From Faecalibacterium sp. UBA1771 (GTDB lineage Bacteria > Bacillota > Clostridia > Oscillospirales > Ruminococcaceae), in NCBI GenBank assembly GCA_002315315.1, contig DCGT01000007.1, positions 6,057-23,269 of the forward strand: a stretch of DNA of 17,213 nt, written 5' to 3'. Positions 6,812 through 14,071 of the stretch are shown here, one piece after another. Each line of letters begins with the position of its first letter. The first letter of the stretch is position 1. Both the position numbers and the translations under genes were made by a program. The notes beneath the pieces were generated by a model. The model saw only the letters and a program-made list of their open reading frames with translations. It made no database searches and was not told the DNA's origin.

Positions 6812-7863
6812 CTGTTTTCCTTTCTTTTAACCGTACCCAGCGTACAGAATCGGAGTAACGGAATTTTTGAAATAATGAAATGCAGTATTAGAGAGCCTGA
6901 TATCGCAGAAACGAGCGTTATTAAATAGCACAGAGGAGGTGCTAAAAGCGTGTATTCGTACACGAGATATGCCGACAGGCACAGCGGAAGATAGTGAAAA
7001 ACATATATTCCGAAGCAATTTTTTCTCAAAAATAAGAAAAATTCCGTCTCTTTGTTGAAAAAGTGCTTAAAAACAGCTATCAGAGTAAGGCAGGAAAGAT
7101 ATCCGTAGGCAACCGTTACCGGTGAGCGGACAACCTCTCCCGAAACGAAGTCACTGCCGTAATATTTTACGATGTACCAAATACCGAACGCCGTCGCCGC
7201 TGTTGCGGGAACATACCAATTCCGCGACAGTCTTTCGATGGGCTCGTTGTGAGCAAGCACGAAAAAGCCGAGCATAAAAAGTGCTGAATATCCGCCGATA
7301 TGAGCGGGAAAATAGCGGTCGAGATTGAGAAACTGAAAACACATCCAAACGGGAACGAGAAACGGAATGAGCGGAGCTTTTGACGTTCTGCGGTAAAGCC
7401 TGCCTTTTTCGATATATGCCGTAAGAGCGGCGATGAGCGAGAACAGCCACAGCAGCCACAGATACCACATCGCATTTACACCGAGAATCAGTGCATTAAA
7501 ATAGCTTGTACTGTCGGTGAATCTGCCGATGTACCGTGCACCGATATATCCCTCGATAAAGTGAAAAGTAAGCACACCGAGCGTTGACGGCACAAGACAT
7601 CGCAGAGCTCGCTGCTTCAAATATTCCTTCACGGTGTGTTTTTGCAGATATATCCGCGACGATATCCCCGCAACGAGGAACAGCACTGAAACGAGCCACG
7701 GATTGATGAGATAGGCAATAATATCCTGATACTGCACACGGTCAAACGAGCCGACAGTTCCTCTTGTTGAGTAACAGCCGAATATGAAAACGGTATGAAA
7801 CACGACAACGCTCAACACGGCAAAGGAGCGCAGATTATCTATGTAGTGCCGTCTCTCCTCCAT
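6808..7863 (-). CDS. Acyltransferase-3 family integral membrane protein
   Basis: The protein has 351 residues and roughly ten membrane segments. It opens MEERRHYIDNLRSFAVLSVV with VFHTVF just after, the family signature in which D10, R12 and H23 belong to the conserved Y-x-D-x-L-R...H region. NPWLVSVLFLVAGISSRIYL, KEYLKQRALRCLVPSTLG and a final FLRKNCFGIYVFHYLPL match the usual order of blocks. Members move acyl groups onto sugars, glycans or other extracytoplasmic acceptors across the membrane. The acceptor here is not evident. It is the first gene of the nine-gene minus-strand operon, has GAGGTGAAAAG before its ATG, lies downstream of a good promoter at 7892-7920, and overlaps the Lgt-like gene by 4 bases. 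Confidence 0.88.
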   Translation of the reverse strand: MEERRHYIDNLRSFAVLSVVVFHTVFIFGCYSTRGTVGSFDRVQYQDIIAYLINPWLVSVLFLVAGISSRIYLQKHTVKEYLKQRALRCLVPSTLGVLTFHFIEGYIGARYIGRFTDSTSYFNALILGVNAMWYLWLLWLFSLIAALTAYIEKGRLYRRTSKAPLIPFLVPVWMCFQFLNLDRYFPAHIGGYSALFMLGFFVLAHNEPIERLSRNWYVPATAATAFGIWYIVKYYGSDFVSGEVVRSPVTVAYGYLSCLTLIAVFKHFFNKETEFFLFLRKNCFGIYVFHYLPLCLSAYLVYEYTLLAPPLCYLITLVSAISGSLILHFIISKIPLLRFCTLGTVKRKENR

Positions 7864-7891
7864 CTTTTCACCTCACTGCTCGATTATTTAC

Positions 7892-7920
7892 ATAATAGCA
7901 CAATGTTAATGCTTTTTAAA
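7892..7920 (-). promoter_or_regulatory. Predicted promoter of the nine-gene minus-strand operon
   Basis: On the minus strand TTTAAA (7915-7920) and TATTAT (7892-7897) are 17 bases apart, giving a start near 7885 and a leader of about 20 bases before the acyltransferase ATG. This is a consensus match only. It is back-to-back with the purine-operon promoter. Confidence 0.5.
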
Positions 7921-7951
7921 GAATAAGTGATGTATTATTTCGTAACCTTAG

Positions 7952-7980
7952 TTGACAGCGGCACATCGGTGTGGTAATCT
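7952..7980 (+). promoter_or_regulatory. Predicted promoter of the ZTP-riboswitch purine operon
   Basis: A perfect TTGACA -35 element (7952-7957) is followed after 17 bases by TAATCT (7975-7980), which has the TGG extended -10 motif just before it (7972-7974). The predicted start near 7987 coincides with the first base of riboswitch helix P1 at 7989, which supports both calls. Confidence 0.7.
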
Positions 7981-7988
7981 GAAAACGG

Positions 7989-8060
7989 ATTCTCGTTACT
8001 GACGGATTATGCAGGCAACTGCGGGGGAGCGGGAATTTATATAAGCCGACCGTCTGGGCA
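7989..8060 (+). promoter_or_regulatory. ZTP riboswitch (pfl motif) aptamer
   Basis: All parts of the known ZTP/pfl fold can be traced. P1 is ATTCTCGTT (7989-7997) with AGCGGGAAT (8028-8036), 9 bp with two G-U pairs. P2 is GCAG/CTGC (8011-8014/8019-8022) closing a GCAA tetraloop. A linker follows, then the highly conserved 3' domain GCCGACCGTCTGGGC (8045-8059), whose P3 is GCC/GGC. The pseudoknot is GACGG (8001-8005) with CCGTC (8050-8054). ZTP/pfl RNAs sense the 5-aminoimidazole-4-carboxamide riboside phosphates ZMP and ZTP, which build up when 10-formyl-tetrahydrofolate is limiting, and turn on purine and one-carbon genes. The gene content immediately downstream is what this class controls. 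Confidence 0.93.
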
Positions 8061-8094
8061 CAGTTAAGACCAATAGTCTTAGCTGTGCCTTTTT
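8057..8094 (+). terminator. Riboswitch-controlled intrinsic terminator
   Basis: GGCACAGTTAAGAC (8057-8070) and GTCTTAGCTGTGCC (8076-8089) pair over 14 bp (one U-G wobble) around a CAATA loop and are followed by TTTTT (8090-8094). The first bases of the stem (GGC, 8057-8059) are also the 3' strand of aptamer helix P3, so the two structures exclude each other. Ligand binding should hold P3 and prevent termination (an ON switch). Confidence 0.93.
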
Positions 8095-8126
8095 GGTGTT
8101 CTCAAAATCGTATAAAAGGAGACATT

Positions 8127-8846
8127 ATGGATATTTACAAAATAAACGATATTGCAGAGCTTATTCGCGACAACAGCTATGTCGGGCGCGGAATTGTAAT
8201 CGGAAAGTCAAGAAACGGAAAAAGCGCTGTTTCGGCATATTTTATTATGGGCAGAAGCGCCAACAGCCGCAACCGCATTTTTGTCGAAAAGGACGGTGCT
8301 CTGTACACCGAGCCGTTCGACATATCAAAAGTTCAGGACCCGAGCCTGATTATCTATCCCGCACAGCGCAGATATCAAAATAAGCTGATTGTTACCAACG
8401 GCGACCAAACCGACACGATATATGAGGGACTGAAAATCGGAAAATCCTTTGCCGAATCGCTCAAAACACGCAAATTTGAGCCGGATGCGCCAAACCTCAC
8501 TCCGAGAATCAGCGGAATATTGGAATTTGAAAACGGTGATTTCGGTTATGAGATAAATATACTCAAGAGCATTGATGAGAACGGCAACGCTTGCAGCAGA
8601 TACACTTTTTCATACGAGTCTGTTTGCGGTCTCGGTCACTTTATTCATACATACGTCGAAGACGGTAATCCTCTGCCTTCATTTGTCGGTGAGCCGGAGC
8701 GCGTTGCAATTCCCGATGATATTGACGAGTTTACCGATTCTCTGTGGGATGCTTTGAATCACGATAACAGAATTTCACTTTATGTCCGATATACCGACAT
8801 TGCCGACGGCAGTGAGGATAACCGCCTTATCAACCAAAACAAATGA
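8127..8846 (+). CDS. PurO-type IMP cyclohydrolase
   Basis: The product has 239 residues and is cytoplasmic. YVGRGIVIGKSRNGKSAVSA (18-37) with MGRSANSRNR (41-50), the IYPAQRRY segment (76-83), NGDQTDTI (91-98) and EPDAPNLTPRISG (118-130) match the archaeal-type PurO family of IMP cyclohydrolases. That enzyme closes the purine ring of FAICAR to give IMP, the last step of IMP synthesis. It replaces the N-terminal domain of bacterial PurH. The reading fits the next gene, which encodes only the transformylase half of PurH. ATG 8127 has AAAGGAG directly upstream. An in-frame ATG at 8085 lies inside the terminator stem and is rejected. It is the first gene after the ZTP riboswitch, and its stop codon overlaps the next gene's ribosome binding site. 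The sequence is clearly diverged, so the assignment leans on motifs plus context. Confidence 0.82.
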   Translation: MDIYKINDIAELIRDNSYVGRGIVIGKSRNGKSAVSAYFIMGRSANSRNRIFVEKDGALYTEPFDISKVQDPSLIIYPAQRRYQNKLIVTNGDQTDTIYEGLKIGKSFAESLKTRKFEPDAPNLTPRISGILEFENGDFGYEINILKSIDENGNACSRYTFSYESVCGLGHFIHTYVEDGNPLPSFVGEPERVAIPDDIDEFTDSLWDALNHDNRISLYVRYTDIADGSEDNRLINQNK

Positions 8847-8857
8847 GGTAAAAAACA

Positions 8858-10042
8858 ATGAAAGAATTTGAACTGAAATACGGATGCAATCCCAACCAAA
8901 AGCCCTCTAAAATTTTTATGCATGACGGCACCGAGCTGCCTATCGAAATACTCTGCGGTCGTCCGGGATATATTAACTTTCTCGATGCTCTCAATTCATG
9001 GCAGCTTGTCAAGGAGCTTAAGGAAGCGCTCGGACTCCCTGCCGTCGCTTCATTTAAGCACGTCAGCCCAACCTCGGCGGCTGTCGGCATAAAGCTCCCC
9101 GAAAAGCTCAAAAAGGCGTGCTTTGTCGACGATATCGATGGGCTTGACGATTCTCCGCTCGCCTGTGCTTATGCCCGTGCAAGAGGCACCGACCGTATGT
9201 GCTCGTTCGGCGATTGGGTCGCACTGTCCGATGAATGCGATGCCACCACCGCAAAGATGATTAAGCGTGAGGTTTCCGACGGTATTATTGCACCTGCATA
9301 TTCCGACGAAGCTCTTGCCATACTCAAAACCAAGCGTAAGGGGAGCTATAATATTGTAAAGATTGACCCTGCTTATGTCCCCGACACCGTCGAACACAAG
9401 CAGGTATTCGGCGTTACCTTTGAACAGGGCAGAAATAATTTTAAAATCAACCGTGAGCTCCTTTCCAATGTTGTTACAAACAGCAAGGATTTGCCGGATA
9501 ATGCCGTTCGCGACCTCATTATCTCGCTTATCACCTTAAAATACACTCAGTCCAATTCGGTGTGCTTTGCCTTTGACGGTCAGGCTATCGGAGTCGGAGC
9601 GGGTCAACAGTCGAGAATACACTGCACCCGTCTTGCCGGAAGTAAGGCTGATACATGGTTTTTGCGTCAGTACGACAAGGTGCTGAATCTTCCGTTCCTA
9701 CCAAAGCTCGGACGACCAGACCGCGACAATGTCATTGACGGATACATCAACAAAAACGAAGAGGATGTGTGTGCCGACGGCAATTGGCAAAAGTATTTCA
9801 CTGAACAGCCCGAGCCTCTCACTGATGATGAGGCAAAAGCTTATCTTGCCGGCATTGACGGTGTTTCACTCGGCTCGGATGCCTTTTTCCCGTTCAGTGA
9901 CAACATCGAACGTGCAAAGCGAAGCGGCGTAAAGTACATTGCCGAACCGGGCGGGTCAATCCGTGATGATTCGGTAATCGAGTGCTGTGACAAATACGAT
10001 ATTGCCATGGCGTTTACCGGAATGCGTCTCTTTCACCATTGA
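8858..10042 (+). CDS. Stand-alone AICAR transformylase (PurH C-terminal-type)
   Basis: The protein has 394 residues. It uses 10-formyl-tetrahydrofolate to formylate AICAR (ZMP) to FAICAR. Visible family motifs are KYGCNPNQKPS (7-17), ASFKHVSPTSAAV (64-76) with the catalytic Lys-His pair (67-68), YTQSNSV (229-235), GVGAGQQSR (245-253), GSDAFFPF (339-346), GGSIRDD (365-371) and the C-terminal MAFTGMRLFHH. Bifunctional PurH is about 515-530 residues and carries an N-terminal MGS-fold cyclohydrolase domain. That domain is absent here and its job falls to the PurO-type gene just upstream. The GAGG ribosome binding site overlaps the upstream TGA stop. Control by the ZTP riboswitch makes direct sense, since the substrate ZMP is itself a ligand of that RNA class. 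Confidence 0.93.
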   Translation: MKEFELKYGCNPNQKPSKIFMHDGTELPIEILCGRPGYINFLDALNSWQLVKELKEALGLPAVASFKHVSPTSAAVGIKLPEKLKKACFVDDIDGLDDSPLACAYARARGTDRMCSFGDWVALSDECDATTAKMIKREVSDGIIAPAYSDEALAILKTKRKGSYNIVKIDPAYVPDTVEHKQVFGVTFEQGRNNFKINRELLSNVVTNSKDLPDNAVRDLIISLITLKYTQSNSVCFAFDGQAIGVGAGQQSRIHCTRLAGSKADTWFLRQYDKVLNLPFLPKLGRPDRDNVIDGYINKNEEDVCADGNWQKYFTEQPEPLTDDEAKAYLAGIDGVSLGSDAFFPFSDNIERAKRSGVKYIAEPGGSIRDDSVIECCDKYDIAMAFTGMRLFHH

Positions 10043-10055
10043 TGCGGCTGTGTGC

Positions 10056-10084
10056 TTGATGAAAAAATTTTTTTCGCATATAAT
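10056..10084 (+). promoter_or_regulatory. Possible internal promoter for fhs
   Basis: TTGATG (10056-10061), a 17-base spacer and a perfect TATAAT (10079-10084) lie in the 77-base gap before fhs, predicting a start near 10091. It would let fhs be made without the riboswitch. The AT-rich spacer adds some risk of a chance match. Confidence 0.5.
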
Positions 10085-10119
10085 GTTCTCGTATTCGATG
10101 AGAAAGGAGAGTTGAGAAA

Positions 10120-11796
10120 ATGACTTATTTAACCGATATAGAGATTGCACAGCAGTGCAATCCCGAACCCATATTCAAAATCGCCGAACGCGCTCACGTG
10201 GACGAAAAATATATCGAGCAGTACGGCAAAAATAAGGCAAAGGTCGACCCGATGTTCCTCAGAGAGACCGACAGAAAAGACGGAAAGCTTATTCTCGTAA
10301 CCGCTATTACACCTACTCCCGCCGGAGAGGGCAAGACAACTACAACGATAGGTCTTGCCGACGGTCTGCGCCGCATAGGAAAGGATGTTACCGTTGCTTT
10401 GCGAGAACCGTCGCTCGGACCCGTTTTCGGTGTAAAGGGTGGCGCAGCAGGCGGAGGATATGCGCAGGTCGTACCGATGGAGGATATCAATCTGCACTTT
10501 ACCGGAGACTTTCACGCGATAGGCGCGGCAAACAATCTTCTTGCCGCAATGCTTGACAATCATATTCAGCAGGGTAATGCGCTCGGTATAGATGTCAAAA
10601 AAATCACTTGGCGTCGCTGTGTGGATATGAATGACCGTCAGCTTCGCAATGTGATAGACGGTCTCGGCGGCAAGGCAAACGGTGTGCCGCGTGAGGACGG
10701 CTTTGATATCACGGTAGCAAGCGAAATTATGGCAGTTTTTTGTCTTGCATCCTCCGTTTCGGACTTAAAGGCAAGGCTTGCTAAAATAATCGTAGGCTAC
10801 ACCTATGACGATAAGCCGGTAACTGCGGGAGATTTAAAAGCTCAAGGTGCTATGACAGCTCTTTTAAAGGACGCGCTCAAGCCGAACCTTGTTCAGACGC
10901 TTGAGGGTACACCTGCGTTTGTGCACGGTGGACCGTTTGCAAACATCGCTCACGGCTGTAACTCGGTTATGGCAACTCGTATGGCACTCAAAACGAGCGA
11001 TTACACCGTTACCGAAGCAGGCTTCGGAGCAGATCTCGGAGCAGAGAAATTTCTCGATATCAAGTGCCGAATGGCGGGACTTACTCCCGATGCGGTTGTA
11101 ATTGTTGCAACTGTCCGCGCACTCAAAATGCACGGAGGTCTTGATAAAAAGTCGCTGGCATTGGAGGATTTGGCGGCACTTGAGAAGGGAATACCCAACC
11201 TTCTGCGTCACGTTTCCAACATCAAAAACGTGTATAAGCTGCCGTGTGTTGTCGCAGTAAACCGTTTCCCGACCGATACCGACAGCGAAATCGAGTTTAT
11301 AATCTCCAAATGCAGAGAGCTTGGAGTAAACACCGTTTTGTCTACTGTTTGGGCAGATGGCGGAAAGGGCGGAGAGGAGCTTGCAAAAGAGGTAGTACGA
11401 CTTTGCAGTGCGGAAAATGGCGATTTTACCTTTGCTTATTCCGATGATATGAGTCTGAAAGAAAAGATTAACGCCGTTGTCACAAAGATTTACGGCGGTG
11501 CAGGGGCTGAGTACACCGCCGCGTCGTCAAAGCAGATAGCGCAGCTCGAAAAGCTCGGCTTCGGCAGCTTTCCCGTCTGCATAGCAAAGACACAGTACAG
11601 CTTTTCCGATGACCCGTCCAAGCTCGGTGCTCCCGAGAATTTCACCGTCACCGTTCGCAATGTCAAGGTAAGCGCCGGAGCAGGGTTTGTCGTAGTCCTG
11701 ACCGGCGATATAATGACAATGCCCGGTTTGCCCAAGGTACCCGCCGCCGAAAACATCGATGTCGATGAAAACGGCAAAATAACCGGCTTGTTTTAA
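10120..11796 (+). CDS. fhs: Formate-tetrahydrofolate ligase
   Basis: The product has 558 residues, the usual full length. This cytoplasmic enzyme makes 10-formyl-tetrahydrofolate from formate, THF and ATP. It supplies the cofactor of the preceding AICAR transformylase and, in acetogens, the methyl branch of the Wood-Ljungdahl pathway. Motifs include ITPTPAGEGKTTTTIGLADG (63-82) with the P-loop Lys-Thr, LREPSLGPVFGVKGGAAGGG, HFTGDFHAIGAANNLLAA, and LEGTPAFVHGGPFANIAHGC. The C-terminal end ALTPTP-type region is represented by VVVLTGDIMTMPGLPKVPAA. The ATG at 10120 has AAAGGAGA 9 bases upstream. It is the last gene of the purine operon, with a possible promoter of its own at 10056-10084, and ends just before a strong terminator. 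Confidence 0.97.
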   Translation: MTYLTDIEIAQQCNPEPIFKIAERAHVDEKYIEQYGKNKAKVDPMFLRETDRKDGKLILVTAITPTPAGEGKTTTTIGLADGLRRIGKDVTVALREPSLGPVFGVKGGAAGGGYAQVVPMEDINLHFTGDFHAIGAANNLLAAMLDNHIQQGNALGIDVKKITWRRCVDMNDRQLRNVIDGLGGKANGVPREDGFDITVASEIMAVFCLASSVSDLKARLAKIIVGYTYDDKPVTAGDLKAQGAMTALLKDALKPNLVQTLEGTPAFVHGGPFANIAHGCNSVMATRMALKTSDYTVTEAGFGADLGAEKFLDIKCRMAGLTPDAVVIVATVRALKMHGGLDKKSLALEDLAALEKGIPNLLRHVSNIKNVYKLPCVVAVNRFPTDTDSEIEFIISKCRELGVNTVLSTVWADGGKGGEELAKEVVRLCSAENGDFTFAYSDDMSLKEKINAVVTKIYGGAGAEYTAASSKQIAQLEKLGFGSFPVCIAKTQYSFSDDPSKLGAPENFTVTVRNVKVSAGAGFVVVLTGDIMTMPGLPKVPAAENIDVDENGKITGLF

Positions 11797-11802
11797 AATG
11801 AT

Positions 11803-11851
11803 AAACAGACATCCGCAAAAGACTGTTGTCTTCTGTGAGTGTCTGTTTTTT
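11803..11851 (+). terminator. Intrinsic terminator after fhs (probably bidirectional)
   Basis: AAACAGACA (11803-11811) pairs with TGTCTGTTT (11840-11848). Inner CGCA/TGTG and AAGAC/GTCTT segments extend the helix to a TGTT loop, and TTT follows. The A-rich left side gives a weaker U-rich tail for the convergent FAD-oxidoreductase transcript. Confidence 0.88.
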
Positions 11852-11877
11852 ATACTCATATTCTTGTTTTACAGCAT

Positions 11878-13245
11878 TTATCTTTCGGTTATATCTCGCG
11901 CAACAAAAACTCCGCTTGCCGAAGCGTGTGACAGCGAATGTGTCACACCGGAGCAGTCACCGATAACATACAGTCCCTTGTATTTAGACTCGAGGTGTTC
12001 ATCAACACTGACCTGCATATTGTAGAACTTAACCTCTACACCATATAGCAGGGTGTCGTCATTGGCAGTTCCGGGCGCGATTTTGTCGAGTGCATATATC
12101 ATTTCGATAATGCCGTCGAGTATTCTCTTTGGCATAACAAGGCTCAAATCTCCAGGCTCGGCTTGAAGAGTGGGAACAACAAACGATTCTTCCATACGTT
12201 TCTTGTTGCTTCTGCGTCCTCTGATAAGGTCTCCGAAGCGCTGTACCATTACGCCGCCGCCCAGCATATTGCTGAGTCGCGCAATGCTTTCACCATAGCC
12301 GTTGCTGTCCTTGAACGGCTCGGAAAAATGCTTGGAAACGAGCAGGGCAAAGTTGGTGTTTTCGGTGCGCTTTGCGGGGTCCTCGTAGCTGTGACCGTTT
12401 ACCGTGACGATTCCGTTGGTGTTTTCGGTAACAACACTGCCGTAGGGGTTCATGCAGAAGGTACGCACATTGTCCTCGAATTTTTCAGTGCGGTATACTA
12501 TTTTGCTTTCGTATAATTCATCGGTCAGATGTGAGAAAATCGCGGCGGGAAGCTCTACTCTGACGCCGATATCGACACGGCTCGAGTTGGTAGGGATATC
12601 AAGCTCGGAGCAAATTTGTTCCATCCATTTGCTTCCGCTTCGCCCGACGGAAACTATACATTTTTCGGCGGTGTACGAATTCTTTGCGGTGATTACTTTG
12701 TAGCCTCCGTCGATGATTTCAATCTTTTCGACGGGAGTCATAAAGAAAAAGTCAACCTTGTCCTTGAGTTCTCCGTACAGCTTTTCGAGAACGATATAGT
12801 TAATGTCGGTACCGAGATGACGAACGGAGGCGTCAAGGAGCTTGAGCTTGTTCTGCATACAAATCTTTTTTATATCGGTGTTTGCCGTAGTGTACAGCTT
12901 GGTACCCTCACCGCCATACGACATATTTATGCTGTCGACATAATTCATAAGCTCAATTGCTTTTTGCTTGCCGATATACTCATACAGTGTACCGCCGAAA
13001 TCGTTTGTTATGTTGTACTTGCCGTCCGAAAAAGCACCTGCGCCGCCGAATCCGCTCATAATAGAACAGCTCTTGCAATTGATACAGTTTTTGATTTTTT
13101 CACCGTCGATGGGGCATTTACGGTTTTCAAGCTTGTTTCCGGCTTCAAAAACCGCGATTTTTATGTCGTGCTTTAGCTTGGTAAGCTCGTAAGCGGCAAA
13201 GATTCCTCCGGGTCCTGCTCCGATAATAATTACGTCATAATTCAT
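11878..13245 (-). CDS. NAD(P)/FAD-dependent oxidoreductase (uncharacterised FAD-dehydrogenase, COG2509-like)
   Basis: The protein has 455 residues. MNYDVIIIGAGPGGIFAAYE is the N-terminal Rossmann FAD-binding motif (GxGxxG, 9-14). Next comes a four-Cys set (C44, C54, C57, C60; CPIDGEK then CINCKSC), followed by SGFGGAGAFSDGK, the pattern of the FAD-dependent dehydrogenases sometimes grouped as COG2509. The C-terminus has YVIGDCSGVTHSLSHASASG, the second FAD-contact motif. The Cys set suggests a metal or iron-sulfur site, which is inference. Substrate and partner are unknown, and no signal peptide or membrane segment is seen. The start at 13245 lies 2 bases after the PAP2 stop codon and has only a weak AGGT ribosome binding site, so translation is probably coupled. 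The in-frame extension to 13365 overlaps the PAP2 gene and is rejected. Confidence 0.88.
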   Translation of the reverse strand: MNYDVIIIGAGPGGIFAAYELTKLKHDIKIAVFEAGNKLENRKCPIDGEKIKNCINCKSCSIMSGFGGAGAFSDGKYNITNDFGGTLYEYIGKQKAIELMNYVDSINMSYGGEGTKLYTTANTDIKKICMQNKLKLLDASVRHLGTDINYIVLEKLYGELKDKVDFFFMTPVEKIEIIDGGYKVITAKNSYTAEKCIVSVGRSGSKWMEQICSELDIPTNSSRVDIGVRVELPAAIFSHLTDELYESKIVYRTEKFEDNVRTFCMNPYGSVVTENTNGIVTVNGHSYEDPAKRTENTNFALLVSKHFSEPFKDSNGYGESIARLSNMLGGGVMVQRFGDLIRGRRSNKKRMEESFVVPTLQAEPGDLSLVMPKRILDGIIEMIYALDKIAPGTANDDTLLYGVEVKFYNMQVSVDEHLESKYKGLYVIGDCSGVTHSLSHASASGVFVARDITER

Positions 13246-13247
13246 AT

Positions 13248-13925
13248 TTATATACCTATCGTGATGTTGTGATGTGAATGACTTCTGCATTTTTTGAGGA
13301 TTGCCGAATATAGCGACAGGAGAGAAAGTCCGAGCAGTATTCCTCCTGCGATATCGCTCAGCCAATGCGCTCCCGACAGCAGTCGGCAGGTTACCATTAC
13401 GAAAATATACACATAGCTTAGGCTTTTAAGTATTCTTTTCGGCTTTTGTTTTGTTACATATTTGTCAATCAGCATAATCAGACTACCGATCATAACAAGG
13501 CTCAGCAGGGTATGTGAGGACGGGAACGATGCCTCCGGCTCGGTGCAGTCCGGCATTATCACCGGACGGTAGTTGATAATCACCTTTTCGAAAATCACGT
13601 ATAACCCAATTGTAACGATATACAGTACTCCGAGGGATAAGATTTCTACGTCAACCTTTGCAAGACTTTTTCTTTTAAAAAGCTGCAAAAATCCCGCAAG
13701 TGCGAGCATACCGCCTATTATCAATGAGCCGTAGCCCATAATATCGGAAACGGTGTAAAAAAAATCGTTGTAGCCGAAAATTGTATGAAAAGCTCCGTTG
13801 AGCGTCGACAATCCTACGCTCGTTCCGTCAGGTCCGATGGGCGCAATGTCAACAAGCTTTACCGCCGCAATTAACAGCAGGAACAAAAACGCAAATATGC
13901 AGGATAAAGATAGTCTTTTTTTCAT
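13248..13925 (-). CDS. PAP2-family membrane phosphatase
   Basis: The product has 225 residues with about six hydrophobic helices and an N-terminal Lys-rich start followed by a long apolar segment. The three PAP2 active-site blocks are visible: KVIINYRP (114-121), FPSSHT (134-139, catalytic His) and CRLLSGAHWLSD (180-191; R181, H187, D191). The first block has five rather than six residues between Lys and Arg-Pro. Members remove phosphate from undecaprenyl-diphosphate, phosphatidate or related lipids on the outer face of the membrane. The particular lipid is not evident. The ATG at 13925 has AAGGAG just upstream, so the upstream in-frame part to 14036 is not used. A promoter with a perfect -10 lies at 13989-14017. 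The gene leads a two-gene operon with the FAD oxidoreductase. Confidence 0.88.
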   Translation of the reverse strand: MKKRLSLSCIFAFLFLLLIAAVKLVDIAPIGPDGTSVGLSTLNGAFHTIFGYNDFFYTVSDIMGYGSLIIGGMLALAGFLQLFKRKSLAKVDVEILSLGVLYIVTIGLYVIFEKVIINYRPVIMPDCTEPEASFPSSHTLLSLVMIGSLIMLIDKYVTKQKPKRILKSLSYVYIFVMVTCRLLSGAHWLSDIAGGILLGLSLLSLYSAILKKCRSHSHHNITIGI

Positions 13926-13988
13926 TTTTTCTCCTTTTGAATCCTGTAAAACGTAAAACATTAATATATGTTTACTCGCCGAATTGCT

Positions 13989-14017
13989 ATTATATATCAT
14001 TTTCGGGTCTATTGCAA
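13989..14017 (-). promoter_or_regulatory. Predicted promoter of the PAP2-FAD oxidoreductase pair
   Basis: On the minus strand TTGCAA (14012-14017) and a perfect TATAAT (13989-13994) are 17 bases apart, giving a start near 13982 and a leader of about 55 bases. The -35 overlaps the U-tract of the upstream cysteine-synthase terminator, an economical arrangement of the two units. Confidence 0.65.
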
Positions 14018-14052
14018 ATAAAATGCGGTTCCGCACTACAGTCGGAACCGCA
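14016..14052 (-). terminator. Intrinsic terminator of the cysteine-synthase-like gene
   Basis: On the minus strand TGCGGTTCCG (14052-14043) and CGGAACCGCA (14033-14024) form a perfect 10-bp GC-rich stem with a 9-base loop, followed by TTTTATTT (14023-14016). It lies about 20 bases after the gene's stop codon. Confidence 0.93.
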
Positions 14053-14071
14053 CAATAAATTTCATTTTTGA

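Noticed and set aside
8085..8126. Upstream in-frame ATG for the IMP cyclohydrolase gene
   Set aside because: It lies in the 3' arm of the riboswitch terminator, with no ribosome binding site. ATG 8127 has a strong one.
10062..10078. The A-run/T-run before fhs as a terminator
   Set aside because: The AAAAAATTTTTTT segment has no GC stem and fits better as the spacer of a promoter.
10129..10563. A 144-codon minus-strand open frame over the start of fhs
   Set aside because: It is antisense to the P-loop region of fhs and has no supporting signal.
12616..13176. A 186-codon plus-strand open frame inside the FAD-oxidoreductase gene
   Set aside because: It is antisense to strongly conserved flavoenzyme sequence, without a ribosome binding site or recognisable protein.
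14024..14052. GGTTCCGC-like sequence resembling part of a T-box
   Set aside because: It lies downstream of the cysteine-synthase-like gene, forms a perfect hairpin with a U-tract, and lacks the other T-box elements. It is a terminator.
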